DNA from: Spongiactinospora sp. TRM90649
GTDB lineage: Bacteria; Actinomycetota; Actinomycetes; Streptosporangiales; Streptosporangiaceae
Reading direction: 5' to 3'
NCBI RefSeq assembly: GCF_029382225.1
Contig: NZ_JARLTC010000035.1
Location: 1-64,000, forward strand
Length of the DNA: 64,000 nt
The position numbers and the translations under genes were made by a program. This document shows, in pieces, positions 52,652 through 61,829 of the stretch; position 1 is the first letter of the stretch; each line of letters opens with the position of its first letter. A model generated the notes under the pieces. It worked only from the letters and a program-made list of their open reading frames with translations, had not been told where the DNA came from and made no database searches.

Positions 52652-54115
52652 ATGAGAATGCGGATGGCCAGGGTGGCCGGGGTGGCGGGGGCGCTGCTGG
52701 CCCTGGGAGCGACGACGGTGCACGCCGCCGCGACGCCTGAGCGGTCCGGAGACCTGACGGCGAGCGTGCTCGACGACTACGTGCGCGACTACGCCGAGCG
52801 GACCGGGCTGCCCGGTGCCGTCGTCGCCGTCACCAAAGGCGACCGGGTCGTGCACACGGCGGGCTACGGCCGCACGGCCGGCGGTGAGGCGATCACCAAG
52901 ACCACTCCGATCTCGATCGCCTCGCTGTCCAAGTCGTTCACGGCCATGGCGGTCCTCCGGCTCGCCGAGGAGCGCAAGATCGACCTGGACGCGCCCGTGC
53001 GGAGATATCTCCCCGAGTTCACCATGGCCGACCCGCGCGCCGCGAAGATCACCGTGCGGCAGGTGCTCCAGCAGACCTCGGGGATGAGCGACATGACCTT
53101 CCCCGAGCTGACGCTCCCCGCGCCGGACACCCTCAAGGACGCCGTCGCGATGCTGCGAACCGCGCCGCTCGCCACCGAGCCGGGCACCGCGATGGCCTAC
53201 CACAACCCCAACTACGCCGTCGCGGCGCGGCTCGCCGAGGTGGTGGCCGGGGTGCCGTTCGCCGACCACATGAACGCCGCGGTGTTCCGTCCGCTCGGCA
53301 TGACGTCCACCACGACCGTGAACACCACCGGGGCGCTCCCCGGCCGGGGCGCGGGGTACATCCGCGCCTACGGCCGCGTCATCGAGCGCGCGCATCCGAA
53401 GTGGTTCCTCAACGGCTCCTTCGGCGTCGTCAGCACCGCCGACGACCTGGCCAGGTGGCTGATCGCGCAGAACGGCGCGAACCCGGCCCTGCCCGCGAAC
53501 CTCGTGAAGACCGCACAGGCCCCCTCCGGCCTGGGCCGCAGCACGTACGGCATGGGCTGGTACGCGGGGAAGACCGCCGGTGGCGCGCCGCAGGTCCAGC
53601 ACAGCGGCTGGCTGCTCACCCACAACTCCATGCAGACGGTCCTGCCCGAGAGCCGGTACGGCATCGCCGTGGTCACCAACACCGGGATGATCTCCGGCGA
53701 CGACGCGCTCTTCATCACCAACGGCCTGATCGACATCATCGAGGGCCGCCCCGACGCCGGAGCGGCGCCCTTCACCATGAGCGTGGACCTCTGGCTGGCC
53801 GGGCTGAGCGTGCTCAACCTCGCGCTCGGCGCCCTGGGGGTCTGCCGTGCCCGACGATGGGCCCGCCGCCGCCAAGGCCGGGCCATCTGGCGCGCGGTGG
53901 TGAGGCTGCTTCCGTACACGATGCCGTTCGTGCTCTTCTTCGGCCTCGTGGACCTCGCCGGCTTCGTGACGCACAGGGCGGCCACGCTGGAGCTGATCAC
54001 ATACGTGTGGCTCGCGCTGTACGTGTGGGCCGTCACCGGCGCACTCGCGGCCGCGGCCGTCATCATCTCCCGCTCGCTGCACCTCGCCCGCACTGGTCGC
54101 CGTAGCCGGGCTTGA
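52652..54115 (+). CDS. Class C beta-lactamase-like serine hydrolase with membrane tail
   Basis: The 487-residue protein has a signal peptide (MARVAGVAGALLALGATTVHA), a beta-lactamase/esterase domain with SLSKSFTAM (SxxK) and AYHNPNYAV (YxN), then a late HSGW box. A C-terminal region with about three to four membrane helices follows. It is probably a membrane-bound peptidase or esterase acting on the outer side. ATG 52652 follows GGAAGG; GTG 52625 would add nine residues. Confidence 0.85.
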   Translation: MRMRMARVAGVAGALLALGATTVHAAATPERSGDLTASVLDDYVRDYAERTGLPGAVVAVTKGDRVVHTAGYGRTAGGEAITKTTPISIASLSKSFTAMAVLRLAEERKIDLDAPVRRYLPEFTMADPRAAKITVRQVLQQTSGMSDMTFPELTLPAPDTLKDAVAMLRTAPLATEPGTAMAYHNPNYAVAARLAEVVAGVPFADHMNAAVFRPLGMTSTTTVNTTGALPGRGAGYIRAYGRVIERAHPKWFLNGSFGVVSTADDLARWLIAQNGANPALPANLVKTAQAPSGLGRSTYGMGWYAGKTAGGAPQVQHSGWLLTHNSMQTVLPESRYGIAVVTNTGMISGDDALFITNGLIDIIEGRPDAGAAPFTMSVDLWLAGLSVLNLALGALGVCRARRWARRRQGRAIWRAVVRLLPYTMPFVLFFGLVDLAGFVTHRAATLELITYVWLALYVWAVTGALAAAAVIISRSLHLARTGRRSRA

Positions 54116-54328
54116 ATGCGATGGTATTTGGCAGGAATAGCGCTGACGCCTGGCCGGAAATCGCATCTATTGTAGATTGTTTGGGTAGCTCGACAAGATA
54201 TACCGAAAGCTGTTATCCGCCTTTCGTTCATGCGGGATTTCCATGATCGGCGGTGCGGGTGTGCGAATAATCAGGGCGAAGCCTTTCGTGAACCTCCGCG
54301 AGGGCATGAGCTGATATTGGAGACACCC

Positions 54329-54601
54329 GTGAAGAAACTCCTGGCACTCGCCGGCGTTGGAGCCGCCCTGGCCGGCGCCCTTGTCACCAGCGTTCCGGCG
54401 CAGGCCGAGACGGCCGAGACGGCGAAGACGTCGGCCGCCGCACTGTCGCCCTGGCGTTACGTCGAATCCTTCTACGGTTGGAACCGCTGGTACGACTGCC
54501 GACAGGTGGCGTACCAAGGAATTCGCAACGGATGGTGGTACAACGCCGACTGCCGTGAGGCGCCCGACCGGATCGACCTGTACGTGCAGGTGACCCCCTA
54601 A
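54329..54601 (+). CDS. Small secreted two-cysteine protein
   Basis: The 90-residue protein starts at GTG 54329 with a signal peptide (VKKLLALAGVGAALAGALV) and an Ala/Glu-rich region. A Trp/Tyr-rich mature domain follows (WRYVESFYGWNRWYDC, then NADCREAPDRIDLYVQV). Its two cysteines could form a disulphide. A second protein of the same style lies at 58105, on the other side of the HTH/NB-ARC gene. Function unknown. Confidence 0.65.
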   Translation: MKKLLALAGVGAALAGALVTSVPAQAETAETAKTSAAALSPWRYVESFYGWNRWYDCRQVAYQGIRNGWWYNADCREAPDRIDLYVQVTP

Positions 54602-54627
54602 CATTCTGCGCGCGGCACAAAAACGCG

Positions 54628-54661
54628 AAAGGCCACTTCCGATCAACGGAAGTGGCCTTTT
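54628..54661. terminator. Hairpin terminator, copy of the attL-side element
   Basis: AAAGGCCACTTCCG (54628-54641), loop ATCAA and CGGAAGTGGCCTTTT form a perfect stem with A and T flanks. It separates the small secreted protein gene from the convergent regulator gene. Apart from the outermost base it is the reverse complement of 24026-24059, loop included. Confidence 0.85.
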
Positions 54662-54671
54662 CGGCCGCGGG

Positions 54672-57158
54672 TCAGGGCTGCGGGGTGAGGTCGTGCAGGA
54701 TGGCCTGGGCGGAGGCGCGGTGGGTGGCCGCCGTGGACGGGTCGGTCCCGGCGAGGACGGCGGCGATGCCCTCGTGGGCCTGGGCCTCGGCGAAGCGGTA
54801 GCCGAGTCCGGGGGCCAGCTCCAGCGCGTGGCGGTGCAGCCGCAGTGCCTCGTCGGGCAGACCGGCCAGGCGGCAGGTCTCGGCGTAGCCGTTCAGGAAA
54901 CGGACCTTCCAGTGTTCCTCGAACAGCTCGTCCAGCAGGGCGAACGTCCGCCGATGGCAGGCGAGCGCCTCGTCGTAGCGGCCGATCCGGCGCAGCGCGA
55001 CGGCCAGGCAGTGCAGGCACCACGCCTCGTTGTGCCGGTGGCCGTCCTCGCGGGCCAGGGCGAGCGCCTGCTCCAGGTGCCCGATCGCCTCGTCGGGCTC
55101 GTCGTCGGCGATGGCCACGCCGAGGGTGAGCCGGGCCGTCAGGGTCGGGGGCCACGCGGGGTCGGCGTGCGGGACGTCCAGGGCCGCGCGGGCCAGTCGG
55201 GCCGCCTCCTCGCGGTGACCGAGCTGGAGCAACGCCCATGCCTCGTACGCGGTGGCGTGGGCCGCGCCCATCGGGCAGCCGGAGTCCGCGTACTGCCGGC
55301 CGGCCAGCCGGAAGAGGTCCAGGGGCGCTTCGACATCGCCCTCGTCCCAGAGCAGGTAGCCCCGGCGCATGGTCAGCTCCGCCCCGGACCTGGTGGCCCC
55401 GGCCTCGGAGACCAGACGGGCCGCCGCCTCGTACGCGGCGCCCGCCTCCGCCATCCGGCCCGCGTTGTATCGGGCGAAGCCGAGATCGCTGTGCGCCTCG
55501 GCCAGGTGCAGCGGATCGCCCAGGCGCTGCGCGGCGATCAGCGACCGCTCGAACAGGACGTTGAGGTGCGTCGTGCCGCAGCGCCGGGCGAAGAAGGCCC
55601 GCATGACGCGCGGCAGCTCGCACACGTGCGCGTCGGCCCCGGCGGCGGCCGCCGCCTCGAAGACGGCCATGAGATTCGCGTACTCGGTGCCGAACCAGTA
55701 CAGCGCCGCGTGCTTGCCGGCGAAGGACGGCAGGTCGGCAGGGGGCGGTCCCACGGAGACCTCGTTGCTGAGGGACAGATACGACACCGCGGCGTCGGCG
55801 GCGGCCGCCGCGTGCACGTAGTAGTCGAACAGCCGCAGTAGCGCCTGCTCCAGCTCGGCGGGGGAGTCGTGTTCGGTGGCGGCGCGGCGCGCGTGCTGGC
55901 GCACCAGGTCGTGCAGCCGGTAGCGGCCGACGGCGGGCTGCTGGACGAGATGCGCGTCGAGCAGATCCTCCAGCGTCTCCCGTGCGTCGCGCAGCGGCAT
56001 GCCGGTCAGCGCCGCCGCCGCGTACTCGTCGAAGGTCGAACCCGGAAACAGGCCGAGCAGGCGGAAGAAGCGGCGCCGCGCCCGGTCCAGTTGCCGGACC
56101 GACATGGCGAACGCCGTGTCGAACTCGCCGGCCCCCTCGGCCATCCGCTCGACGAGGACGCCGACCGTCCAGCCCGGCCGGTGCCGCAGGCGGGCCGCGG
56201 CCAGCCGCAGCGCCAGCGGCAGGTGGCCGCACAGCCGCAGCACCTCGGCGGCGGACTCCGGGTCGCGAGCCAGCCGGCCCTCCGACCCGCCGGGGTCGCC
56301 GCTGGCGCGCGCCAGCAGCTCGGCGCTCTCCTGCGTGGTCAGCACGTCCAGCGACACCGGGGGCACCTCGTCCAGGCCCAGCATCCGGTTGCGGCTGGTG
56401 ATCAGCGCGACGGACGGCCCCGCGCCCGGCAGCAGCGGGCGGACCTGATCGGCGTCCACCGCGTTGTCGAGGACCACGACGGCCCGCCGGTGGGCCAGTT
56501 CCGACCGCCAGCAGGCGGCCAGCGGCTCGATGCCGCCCTCCTGCGGGATCTTCTCGGACGGCACGTCGAGCGCGGCGAGCAGGGTGCGCAGCGCGGCGTC
56601 GGGATCGAGGGGGTCGCGCCCGGCGGTGAATCCGTGCAGGTCCACGTAGAGCTGGGCGTCGGGGTATCCGGCGGTGAGGCCGTGCGCGGCGTGCACGGCC
56701 AGGCAGGTCTTGCCGACGCCCGCCATGCCGTCGATGGCGACCACCCGGCTGTCCTCGACCGCGGCGAGCACGGCGGCGAGCGCGGCCTGCCGTCCGGTGA
56801 AGTCGGGCACGTCGCGCGGCAGGTCGTTGCGGGGCGGGCGCGGCTCCCCGGCGGGCGGCGACGGGGGATGGACCTGACGGCTCGTCTTCGGCGGCGCGGG
56901 CAGCGGGCTCGCCGTCCGCTCCCACAGGGGTCGCAGCGGGCGGGGGTCGCGCTTGACCAGGCGGCAGAGCGCGAGCACCGCCGTCCACGGCGGCGCCGAC
57001 TGGCCGCTGAGGTAGCGCGACAGCGACGACGAGCTGAGGCCCGTGTCCCGCGCGAGGGCCCGGACGCCGCGCCCGGACAGCTCCTGGAGCAGGCGCAGCC
57101 TGGCCGCCAGCTCTTCCTGTGGGTTGGTCTGTCCCGTCACCTGCCGCTGCACGACCAC
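54672..57158 (-). CDS. HTH/NB-ARC/TPR regulator (AfsR/SARP-like STAND)
   Basis: The 828-residue protein begins with an XRE HTH (RLRLLQELSGRGVRALARD, GLSSSSLSRYLSG). An NB-ARC ATPase follows, with IDGMAGVGKTCLAVHAAHGL, VVLDNAVDADQV and a GHLPLALRLAAARL helix, then about eight TPRs to the end. It fits the AfsR-type STAND regulators that control secondary metabolism or development. The GTG at 57158 or a close GTG may be the start. Small secreted protein genes flank it. Confidence 0.82.
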   Translation of the reverse strand: MVVQRQVTGQTNPQEELAARLRLLQELSGRGVRALARDTGLSSSSLSRYLSGQSAPPWTAVLALCRLVKRDPRPLRPLWERTASPLPAPPKTSRQVHPPSPPAGEPRPPRNDLPRDVPDFTGRQAALAAVLAAVEDSRVVAIDGMAGVGKTCLAVHAAHGLTAGYPDAQLYVDLHGFTAGRDPLDPDAALRTLLAALDVPSEKIPQEGGIEPLAACWRSELAHRRAVVVLDNAVDADQVRPLLPGAGPSVALITSRNRMLGLDEVPPVSLDVLTTQESAELLARASGDPGGSEGRLARDPESAAEVLRLCGHLPLALRLAAARLRHRPGWTVGVLVERMAEGAGEFDTAFAMSVRQLDRARRRFFRLLGLFPGSTFDEYAAAALTGMPLRDARETLEDLLDAHLVQQPAVGRYRLHDLVRQHARRAATEHDSPAELEQALLRLFDYYVHAAAAADAAVSYLSLSNEVSVGPPPADLPSFAGKHAALYWFGTEYANLMAVFEAAAAAGADAHVCELPRVMRAFFARRCGTTHLNVLFERSLIAAQRLGDPLHLAEAHSDLGFARYNAGRMAEAGAAYEAAARLVSEAGATRSGAELTMRRGYLLWDEGDVEAPLDLFRLAGRQYADSGCPMGAAHATAYEAWALLQLGHREEAARLARAALDVPHADPAWPPTLTARLTLGVAIADDEPDEAIGHLEQALALAREDGHRHNEAWCLHCLAVALRRIGRYDEALACHRRTFALLDELFEEHWKVRFLNGYAETCRLAGLPDEALRLHRHALELAPGLGYRFAEAQAHEGIAAVLAGTDPSTAATHRASAQAILHDLTPQP

Positions 57159-57337
57159 CGTTCCCGTCTTCCTGTCCCACCTTGGTGGAACTTCTCCGGA
57201 TTGAGTTACCGCTGGTCAGAGCCGCGCCAACTGTCCCAGAGTGTCCCACCGTCGTCGTCATGCTAGGCCCCTTCCGGCTGTTATTGACCCACGCCCCCGA
57301 GGGAACGGGGCGCCGATCCGAAAGAGGAGAGATCATC

Positions 57338-57793
57338 ATGAAGTCTCGGATGCAGAACCCCGCCGCCGTCCTGTCCGGTGCGATGCAGCCCATCCAGGAC
57401 CTCTTCAAGGCCGTGCACTCCGGCGGGGTGTCGGGGGAGATCCTGGAGCTGGTGCACCTGCGGGTCAGCCAGATCAACGGCTGCAGCGCCTGCGTGGACG
57501 CCGGCACCAAGTCGGCGCGCAAGGCCGGCGTGAGCGACGAACGGCTGGCCACGGTCGTCGCCTGGCGGGAGACCCCGTACTTCACCGAGGAGGAGCGGGC
57601 GGCGCTCGCCCTGGCCGAGGCCGCCACGCGGCTGGCGGACCGTCCCGACTCGGTGAGCGACGAGATCTGGGACGCCGCGGCGACCTACTTCGACGAGAAG
57701 CAGCTGGCCGCGATCGTGCTGATGACCGGCGTCACCAACCTGTTCAACCGGCTCAACGCCACGACCCGCCAGATCGCGGGCGCCTGGGGCTGA
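57338..57793 (+). CDS. Carboxymuconolactone decarboxylase/AhpD-like protein
   Basis: The 151-residue protein has the AhpD CxxC redox pair in INGCSACVDAGTKSA and the helical CMD fold (LHLRVSQ-like start, LAEAATRL). It likely acts as a peroxidase partner or thiol redox protein in the cytoplasm. ATG 57338 follows GAGGAG. It is divergent from the STAND regulator across about 180 bp. Confidence 0.85.
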   Translation: MKSRMQNPAAVLSGAMQPIQDLFKAVHSGGVSGEILELVHLRVSQINGCSACVDAGTKSARKAGVSDERLATVVAWRETPYFTEEERAALALAEAATRLADRPDSVSDEIWDAAATYFDEKQLAAIVLMTGVTNLFNRLNATTRQIAGAWG

Positions 57794-57843
57794 CGGCCCC
57801 GAACGCCCGGCAGTCCATGATTCACAGATAGGAGATTCCCGCC

Positions 57844-58005
57844 ATGAGCGAAGCCCGGACGTCCACCTACGACGGATTCACCAAGAAGAGCGAGCGGCGA
57901 TGAAGGAGCACGCCGCGGATCTGAAGAAGGCCGGGCGCCGGAGACCGAGCTGACCCCCGACGTCGAGGCCCGGATCGGCGACCTCCTCACCAGGGCCCTC
58001 CGCTG
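57844..58005 (+). pseudogene. Remnant of a small helical (DUF1801-like) gene
   Basis: A start MSEARTSTYDGFTKKSERR stops at 57903, while MKEHAADLKKAGR in another frame and PETELTPDVEARIGDLLTR in a third continue the likely ancestor. Together they resemble a small all-helical protein whose middle was lost by deletions and frame shifts. It is too short and too broken to function. Confidence 0.55.
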
Positions 58006-58104
58006 AACCGGTGAATGGCGGGAAACCCACGGCCGATGGCGTCGTTCCGCCTGGACGGTGACCTCCGGCCATGGCGAGGATCGGTAATGGCTGAAGGGAG
58101 AGTC

Positions 58105-58389
58105 ATGTCCACGACAAAGCGATTGCTCGGCGGCCTGATGCTGGCGCTGACCACGGTCACCGCCACCGGAGCCGCCGGTGCGGCCACCGCGAGCGCGGAG
58201 TCCGCGGTGGCCGCTCGCGCCGATGACGTCCACGTGCAGTACTGGAGAGGAGTCGCGTTCTATCCGGGGACACCTCAGGGGTGGGCCGACTGCAACGCGG
58301 ACGGAAAGCTCTGGAAGGACCGCTACAAGTGCGAGCTGTTCGATCCGGGCAACGGGCCCCGCTACCAACTGCAGATCTGGGTGAGCTGA
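58105..58389 (+). CDS. Small secreted two-cysteine protein (paralogue-like)
   Basis: The 94-residue protein has a signal peptide (MSTTKRLLGGLMLALTTVTA), then a mature part with GVAFYPGTPQGWADC, KDRYKCELFDPG and YQLQIWVS. Two cysteines, aromatic residues and a beta-rich end match the style of the 54329 protein, though overall similarity is low. ATG 58105 follows GAAGGGAG. Confidence 0.65.
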   Translation: MSTTKRLLGGLMLALTTVTATGAAGAATASAESAVAARADDVHVQYWRGVAFYPGTPQGWADCNADGKLWKDRYKCELFDPGNGPRYQLQIWVS

Positions 58390-58396
58390 GCCGGGC

Positions 58397-58846
58397 TCAG
58401 CGGGGGCCGCAGATGCCGAGGGCCTTGCCGGCCACGCCGGGGTCCTCGACCGTGTCGAGGAGCGCCATCGCGTAGTCCGCGCGGGACAGGCGCATCGCGC
58501 CGCCCGTGGCGTTGGCCTCGAAGTCGATGTGCACCCGCCCGGCGGGAGGCTTGTCGTTGAGCATCGTGGCGCGGGCGATGCTCCAATTCAGGCCGCTGAC
58601 CTGGAGCATGCCCTCCGCCCTGGCCAGGTCCACGTACACCTGACGGAACATCAGCCACGCAAGGGCCAGGGGCACGCGGGGGCGGGTGGCGGGGACCGAG
58701 CGGCCGCTCGTCATCACCACTCGCCGCACCGCGTTCTCGCGCATCGCGGTGATCATGGTGCTCGCGATCAGGCTGGTGCCGACGGCGGCGAGAACCGCGT
58801 CCTGTCCTTTCACGGCGGCGCGCACGGTGTCCAGATCGTGCGCGTC
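58397..58846 (-). pseudogene. 5'-truncated NAD(P)-binding (NmrA-like) gene
   Basis: The frame keeps GDAHDLDTVRAAVKGQDAVL, TSGRSVPATRP, WSIARATMLND and YAMALLDTVED, typical of NAD(P)H-binding atypical reductases. The N-terminal Rossmann glycine motif is absent and an in-frame TAA lies just upstream of GDAHDL. About 60 residues are missing. A GTG at 58825 could still start a shortened product, but it lacks the cofactor site. Confidence 0.65.
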
Positions 58847-59320
58847 GCCTTACCGATATTTCCGGCAAGGAGCTTGTCTCTGTGACCTTCTCCGCCACCC
58901 GCTGGGGAGGCTCCGGAAGCGTCGTGGTGGCCTCGCCGTTTCGGGCGGGAAGATATTGGACGGGGTGGGTGATATATCGCTGGGCGTCGATCGATATTCC
59001 GACTTGGCGTTAATGTGGATATCGAGGCGCTCTGCGGATAATCGTTCGCCCCGGTGCGGTCTATGGAACGTGTCATATCTGATTTCATACAGGTCAGACC
59101 CCGGTAAGGCGAGGTCAAGATGATTCGCCCTGGTCGGGTGCGGGCCGGCCGTCGTGCCCGGTGGTTGCGAATAAAGTTCACGATAAATGCCGCAATGTTG
59201 CCGGGGTTGTTTTTTTATGCCTTAGCCGTATAAAACCTTCACGCCATCGCTATGTGCTAGTTCAGCGGGATTCAGTACCACCTACGCTGTCTCCGGTCCG
59301 CTGATGGCAAGGGAGGTCAC
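58847..59320. other. Long intergenic region before the roadblock cluster
   Basis: This stretch is AT-richer than its neighbours, with no convincing gene. Near 59200-59260 a T-run and TATAAAACC lie about 60-120 bases before the first roadblock start, a good place for its promoter. The left half probably once held the missing 5' end of the truncated reductase. Nothing else is recognisable. Confidence 0.4.
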
Positions 59321-59695
59321 GTGCTCGGAATCGACACCTGCCTGGCTGAGGTCATGGCCATACCGGGAGCCCAGAACGCCATCCTGGTCGATCAGACCAG
59401 TGGCATGGCCGTGGCCTTCACCGGTGCCGTGGGGGTGGACGCCGATCGGCTGGCCGCCGCGCTGACCGAGGCGTTGCGGGCCACCACGGACGGCCTCGCC
59501 CGTTCGTGTCCCGGGGAGGCCGTCCGCATCGACGACATGCTCGTCACCACCGACCGGGGGTATCACCTGCTCCGGCCGTTGGACACGGTCGTCGAGGGGC
59601 CGCTGGTGATCCACGTCCGGCTTGATCGGGAACGTTCGAACCTGGCCCTCGCCCGCCATCGCCTGCGCTCCATCTCCGGCCAGATGACGTCGTGA
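59321..59695 (+). CDS. Roadblock/LC7-domain protein 1
   Basis: The 124-residue protein has the roadblock fold start MLGIDTCLAEVMAIPGAQNA, with VDQTSGMAVAF and the end helix LALARHRLRSI. Roadblock proteins regulate small GTPases or scaffold signalling complexes in actinomycetes. GTG 59321 follows GGGAGG. It is 3 bp before the next gene and resembles the 61113 protein in its end segments. Confidence 0.77.
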   Translation: MLGIDTCLAEVMAIPGAQNAILVDQTSGMAVAFTGAVGVDADRLAAALTEALRATTDGLARSCPGEAVRIDDMLVTTDRGYHLLRPLDTVVEGPLVIHVRLDRERSNLALARHRLRSISGQMTS

Positions 59696-59698
59696 GCC

Positions 59699-60640
59699 AT
59701 GGCCAGGCTCGACGAGCTGCTGACCGGGCTCGCGCGCGAACGCGCCACCGGCGCGCTGCGCCTCGGGGCGGACGGCACGATCTTCCTTTCTGACGGACGG
59801 GTTACATACATGGAGTGCGCCCAGACGCCGGGCGTCGAGCGGATGCTCGTCGCCGCGGGACGGATGACCGAAACGGCGCTGAGGGATCTCCGGGCGGACG
59901 GCGGTTGCGAGCGGCTGCTCGCCGAGGGCCGCGTCACACGCACCGAACTGCAGTACGCCGTGCTCGGCGTGATCCTCGACGCGGCCTTCTTCCTGCTGCC
60001 GGTCAGCGGTGCGCGGCCCAAGTTCCGCCCGGGGGAGCGGCACTGGCTGGGCGGGCAGTGCTTCCTCGACGTGGCCGGGCTGCTGCGGGAGTGCCACCGC
60101 CGGGGCGTGTATCTGGCGGAGATCTGGCCGTGCGCGGACATGGACGCGGTGCCGGTACGGCCGGTCGGGCGATTACCCGGCCACGGCGTCACGCTGAGCG
60201 GGGTCGAGTGGGAGGTCCTGGTCAGGGCCGACCAGAGGACGACCCCGCTCGAACTGGCCGAGCAGGCGGGGCGGTCGGGCTACGCGGTGCTGCTGGCGGT
60301 CCGGCGGCTGGCGGCGGCGGGGCTGCTGGTACGGCCCAAGCCCGGCCCCGAGGCCATGCCCGAGTCCGAGTCCGGGTCAAAGTCCGATACCGAGCCCGGG
60401 TTCGGTCGCGGGGGTGAAAGGGGCGCGGCGGCGGGGATCTTCGCGGCGCCCACGGTGGTGGACGAGCCGGCAGAGGACGGCGGGCTGCCGCGTCGTGCGC
60501 GGCGGCCGTACGAGCGGGAGGCGGGTGGTCCCGAGACGGCGTCGGCCGTGCTCCGGCCGATCGGCCCGCCCACCAACGGGGATCCGACCGATCTGGCGCT
60601 GCTGATGCGCCTGAAGAAGGCGCTGGAGGAGCTGTCGTGA
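59699..60640 (+). CDS. DUF4388-like/winged-helix protein of the roadblock cluster
   Basis: The 313-residue protein has a PATAN/DUF4388-like start (LDELLTGLARERATGALRL, FLSDGRVTYME), then a winged-helix-like region (LELAEQAGRSGYAVLLAVRRL) and a long Ser/Asp/Gly low-complexity linker, ending in a helix (LMRLKKALEELS). It is likely a scaffold or sensor for the roadblock proteins around it. Its stop overlaps the GTG of the next roadblock gene. Confidence 0.6.
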   Translation: MARLDELLTGLARERATGALRLGADGTIFLSDGRVTYMECAQTPGVERMLVAAGRMTETALRDLRADGGCERLLAEGRVTRTELQYAVLGVILDAAFFLLPVSGARPKFRPGERHWLGGQCFLDVAGLLRECHRRGVYLAEIWPCADMDAVPVRPVGRLPGHGVTLSGVEWEVLVRADQRTTPLELAEQAGRSGYAVLLAVRRLAAAGLLVRPKPGPEAMPESESGSKSDTEPGFGRGGERGAAAGIFAAPTVVDEPAEDGGLPRRARRPYEREAGGPETASAVLRPIGPPTNGDPTDLALLMRLKKALEELS

Positions 60641-61044
60641 GGTTCCTCTCGCTCAGGAGGAGGCCGCGGGTGGAGTTGCAAGGAGAGGTTCTGGAGGAGA
60701 TGGCGCTGCTGCGCAAGCGCGCGCCGGACGTGAGCGGCAGCGTCGTCTGCAGCGTGGACGGCCTGCGGATCGCCTCCGACCTCGCGGGAGACCACGGCGA
60801 GCAGGCCGCGGCGCTGTCGGCCGCGATGCTCGCGATGAGCGGGCGGATGCTGACCATGACCGGCCGAGGGGCCTTCGAGGAGACGCTCATCTCGGGCTCC
60901 GCCGGTTTCGTGGCCTGTTACGCCGCCGGCCCCACCGTCGTCCTCACAGTCCTGGCCGGACCCGGCGCGAACGTCGGGCTGCTGCGGCTGGAGGGCAGAA
61001 GAACGGCTGCCGGAGTGGCCGCCGTCGTAGCACGCGAACCCTGA
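60637..61044 (+). CDS. Roadblock/LC7-domain protein 2
   Basis: The 135-residue protein has DVSGSVVCSVDGLRIASDL, AALSAAMLAMSGRM and YAAGPTVVLTVLAGPGANVG, the MglB/CvnB-like roadblock pattern. It starts at GTG 60637 inside the preceding stop. In conservon-type systems such a protein pairs with a small GTPase; none is visible in this window. Confidence 0.77.
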   Translation: MRFLSLRRRPRVELQGEVLEEMALLRKRAPDVSGSVVCSVDGLRIASDLAGDHGEQAAALSAAMLAMSGRMLTMTGRGAFEETLISGSAGFVACYAAGPTVVLTVLAGPGANVGLLRLEGRRTAAGVAAVVAREP

Positions 61045-61112
61045 TCGAAACCCGACAACACCCAACAACACCGGAAGAAACACGTGCCCTGGCGGCACAG
61101 GAGGAGGAATCG

Positions 61113-61484
61113 ATGGCCGGCATGGATGTCTCCCTCAAGGAGATGATGGCGATCGACGGCGCGCTCGGCGCGGTGATCGTCGATCACGGCAGCGGTATGG
61201 CACTGGGCACCCTGGGCGGCTCGAAGGACCTGGATCTGCAGGTCGCCGCCGCGGGCAACACGGAAGTGGTCAAGGCCAAGCTGCGCACGATGGACTCGCT
61301 CGGTCTCAAGGACAACATCGAGGACATCCTGATCACGCTGAGCGGTCAGTACCACATCATCCGGCCGATCACGGGGCGCGGAGGGAAGGGGTTGTTCCTC
61401 TACCTGGCGCTCGACCGCGCTCGCGCGAACCTGGCCATGGCCAGGCACCTGCTCCGGGGGATCGAGGAGCGTCTGGAGGTCTGA
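61113..61484 (+). CDS. Roadblock/LC7-domain protein 3
   Basis: The 123-residue protein begins MAGMDVSLKEMMAIDGALGA and continues VDHGSGMALGTLGG, then YHIIRPITGRGG and LARANLAMARHLLRGI-like end. It matches roadblock protein 1 in layout, suggesting duplication. ATG 61113 follows GGAGGAGG. It is separated from roadblock protein 2 by 68 bases. Confidence 0.77.
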   Translation: MAGMDVSLKEMMAIDGALGAVIVDHGSGMALGTLGGSKDLDLQVAAAGNTEVVKAKLRTMDSLGLKDNIEDILITLSGQYHIIRPITGRGGKGLFLYLALDRARANLAMARHLLRGIEERLEV

Positions 61485-61829
61485 CCCGGGTGAGAGCGTG
61501 GGCGGTTCGCCTCCATCCCAGTCAGCGGGCCGCCCACAACCCCGGAAAACGGAGACCGATATTCCGGCGGAGCCGGTAAATGATCTACCGTTCGGCGCGC
61601 CCAGATCACCGCTCGGCGCGTGAGGCACCCCGTTCATCGCGGTCCGATCGATCACCTTCTTGGCGCTGTGCAGGCGCTCGCTTAGGTTGCGGGCAGCTTT
61701 GTCCAGCGAGTGTGACGTATGCGGGGTTCGCTACTCGGTGTCACTTTAGTGGGATTCATCCCCCAAGTAATGACATCGTCCCCTCCTGCGCGCGTTCGCT
61801 GGCACGGCCAGCCGTTTAGGAGGACAGGC
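61485..61829. other. Intergenic region before the secreted propeller gene
   Basis: About 345 bases without a plausible gene. The last third carries AT-richer sequence and a strong ribosome-binding site (TAGGAGGAC) directly before the next start, so the promoter probably lies at 61690-61790. No clear terminator is visible. Confidence 0.4.

Noticed and set aside
54643-57627. Minus-strand frame of 994 codons
   Set aside because: It overlaps the STAND regulator in another frame; the sequence is Arg/Ala/Gly-rich and lacks motifs, whereas the 828-residue frame has HTH and P-loop.
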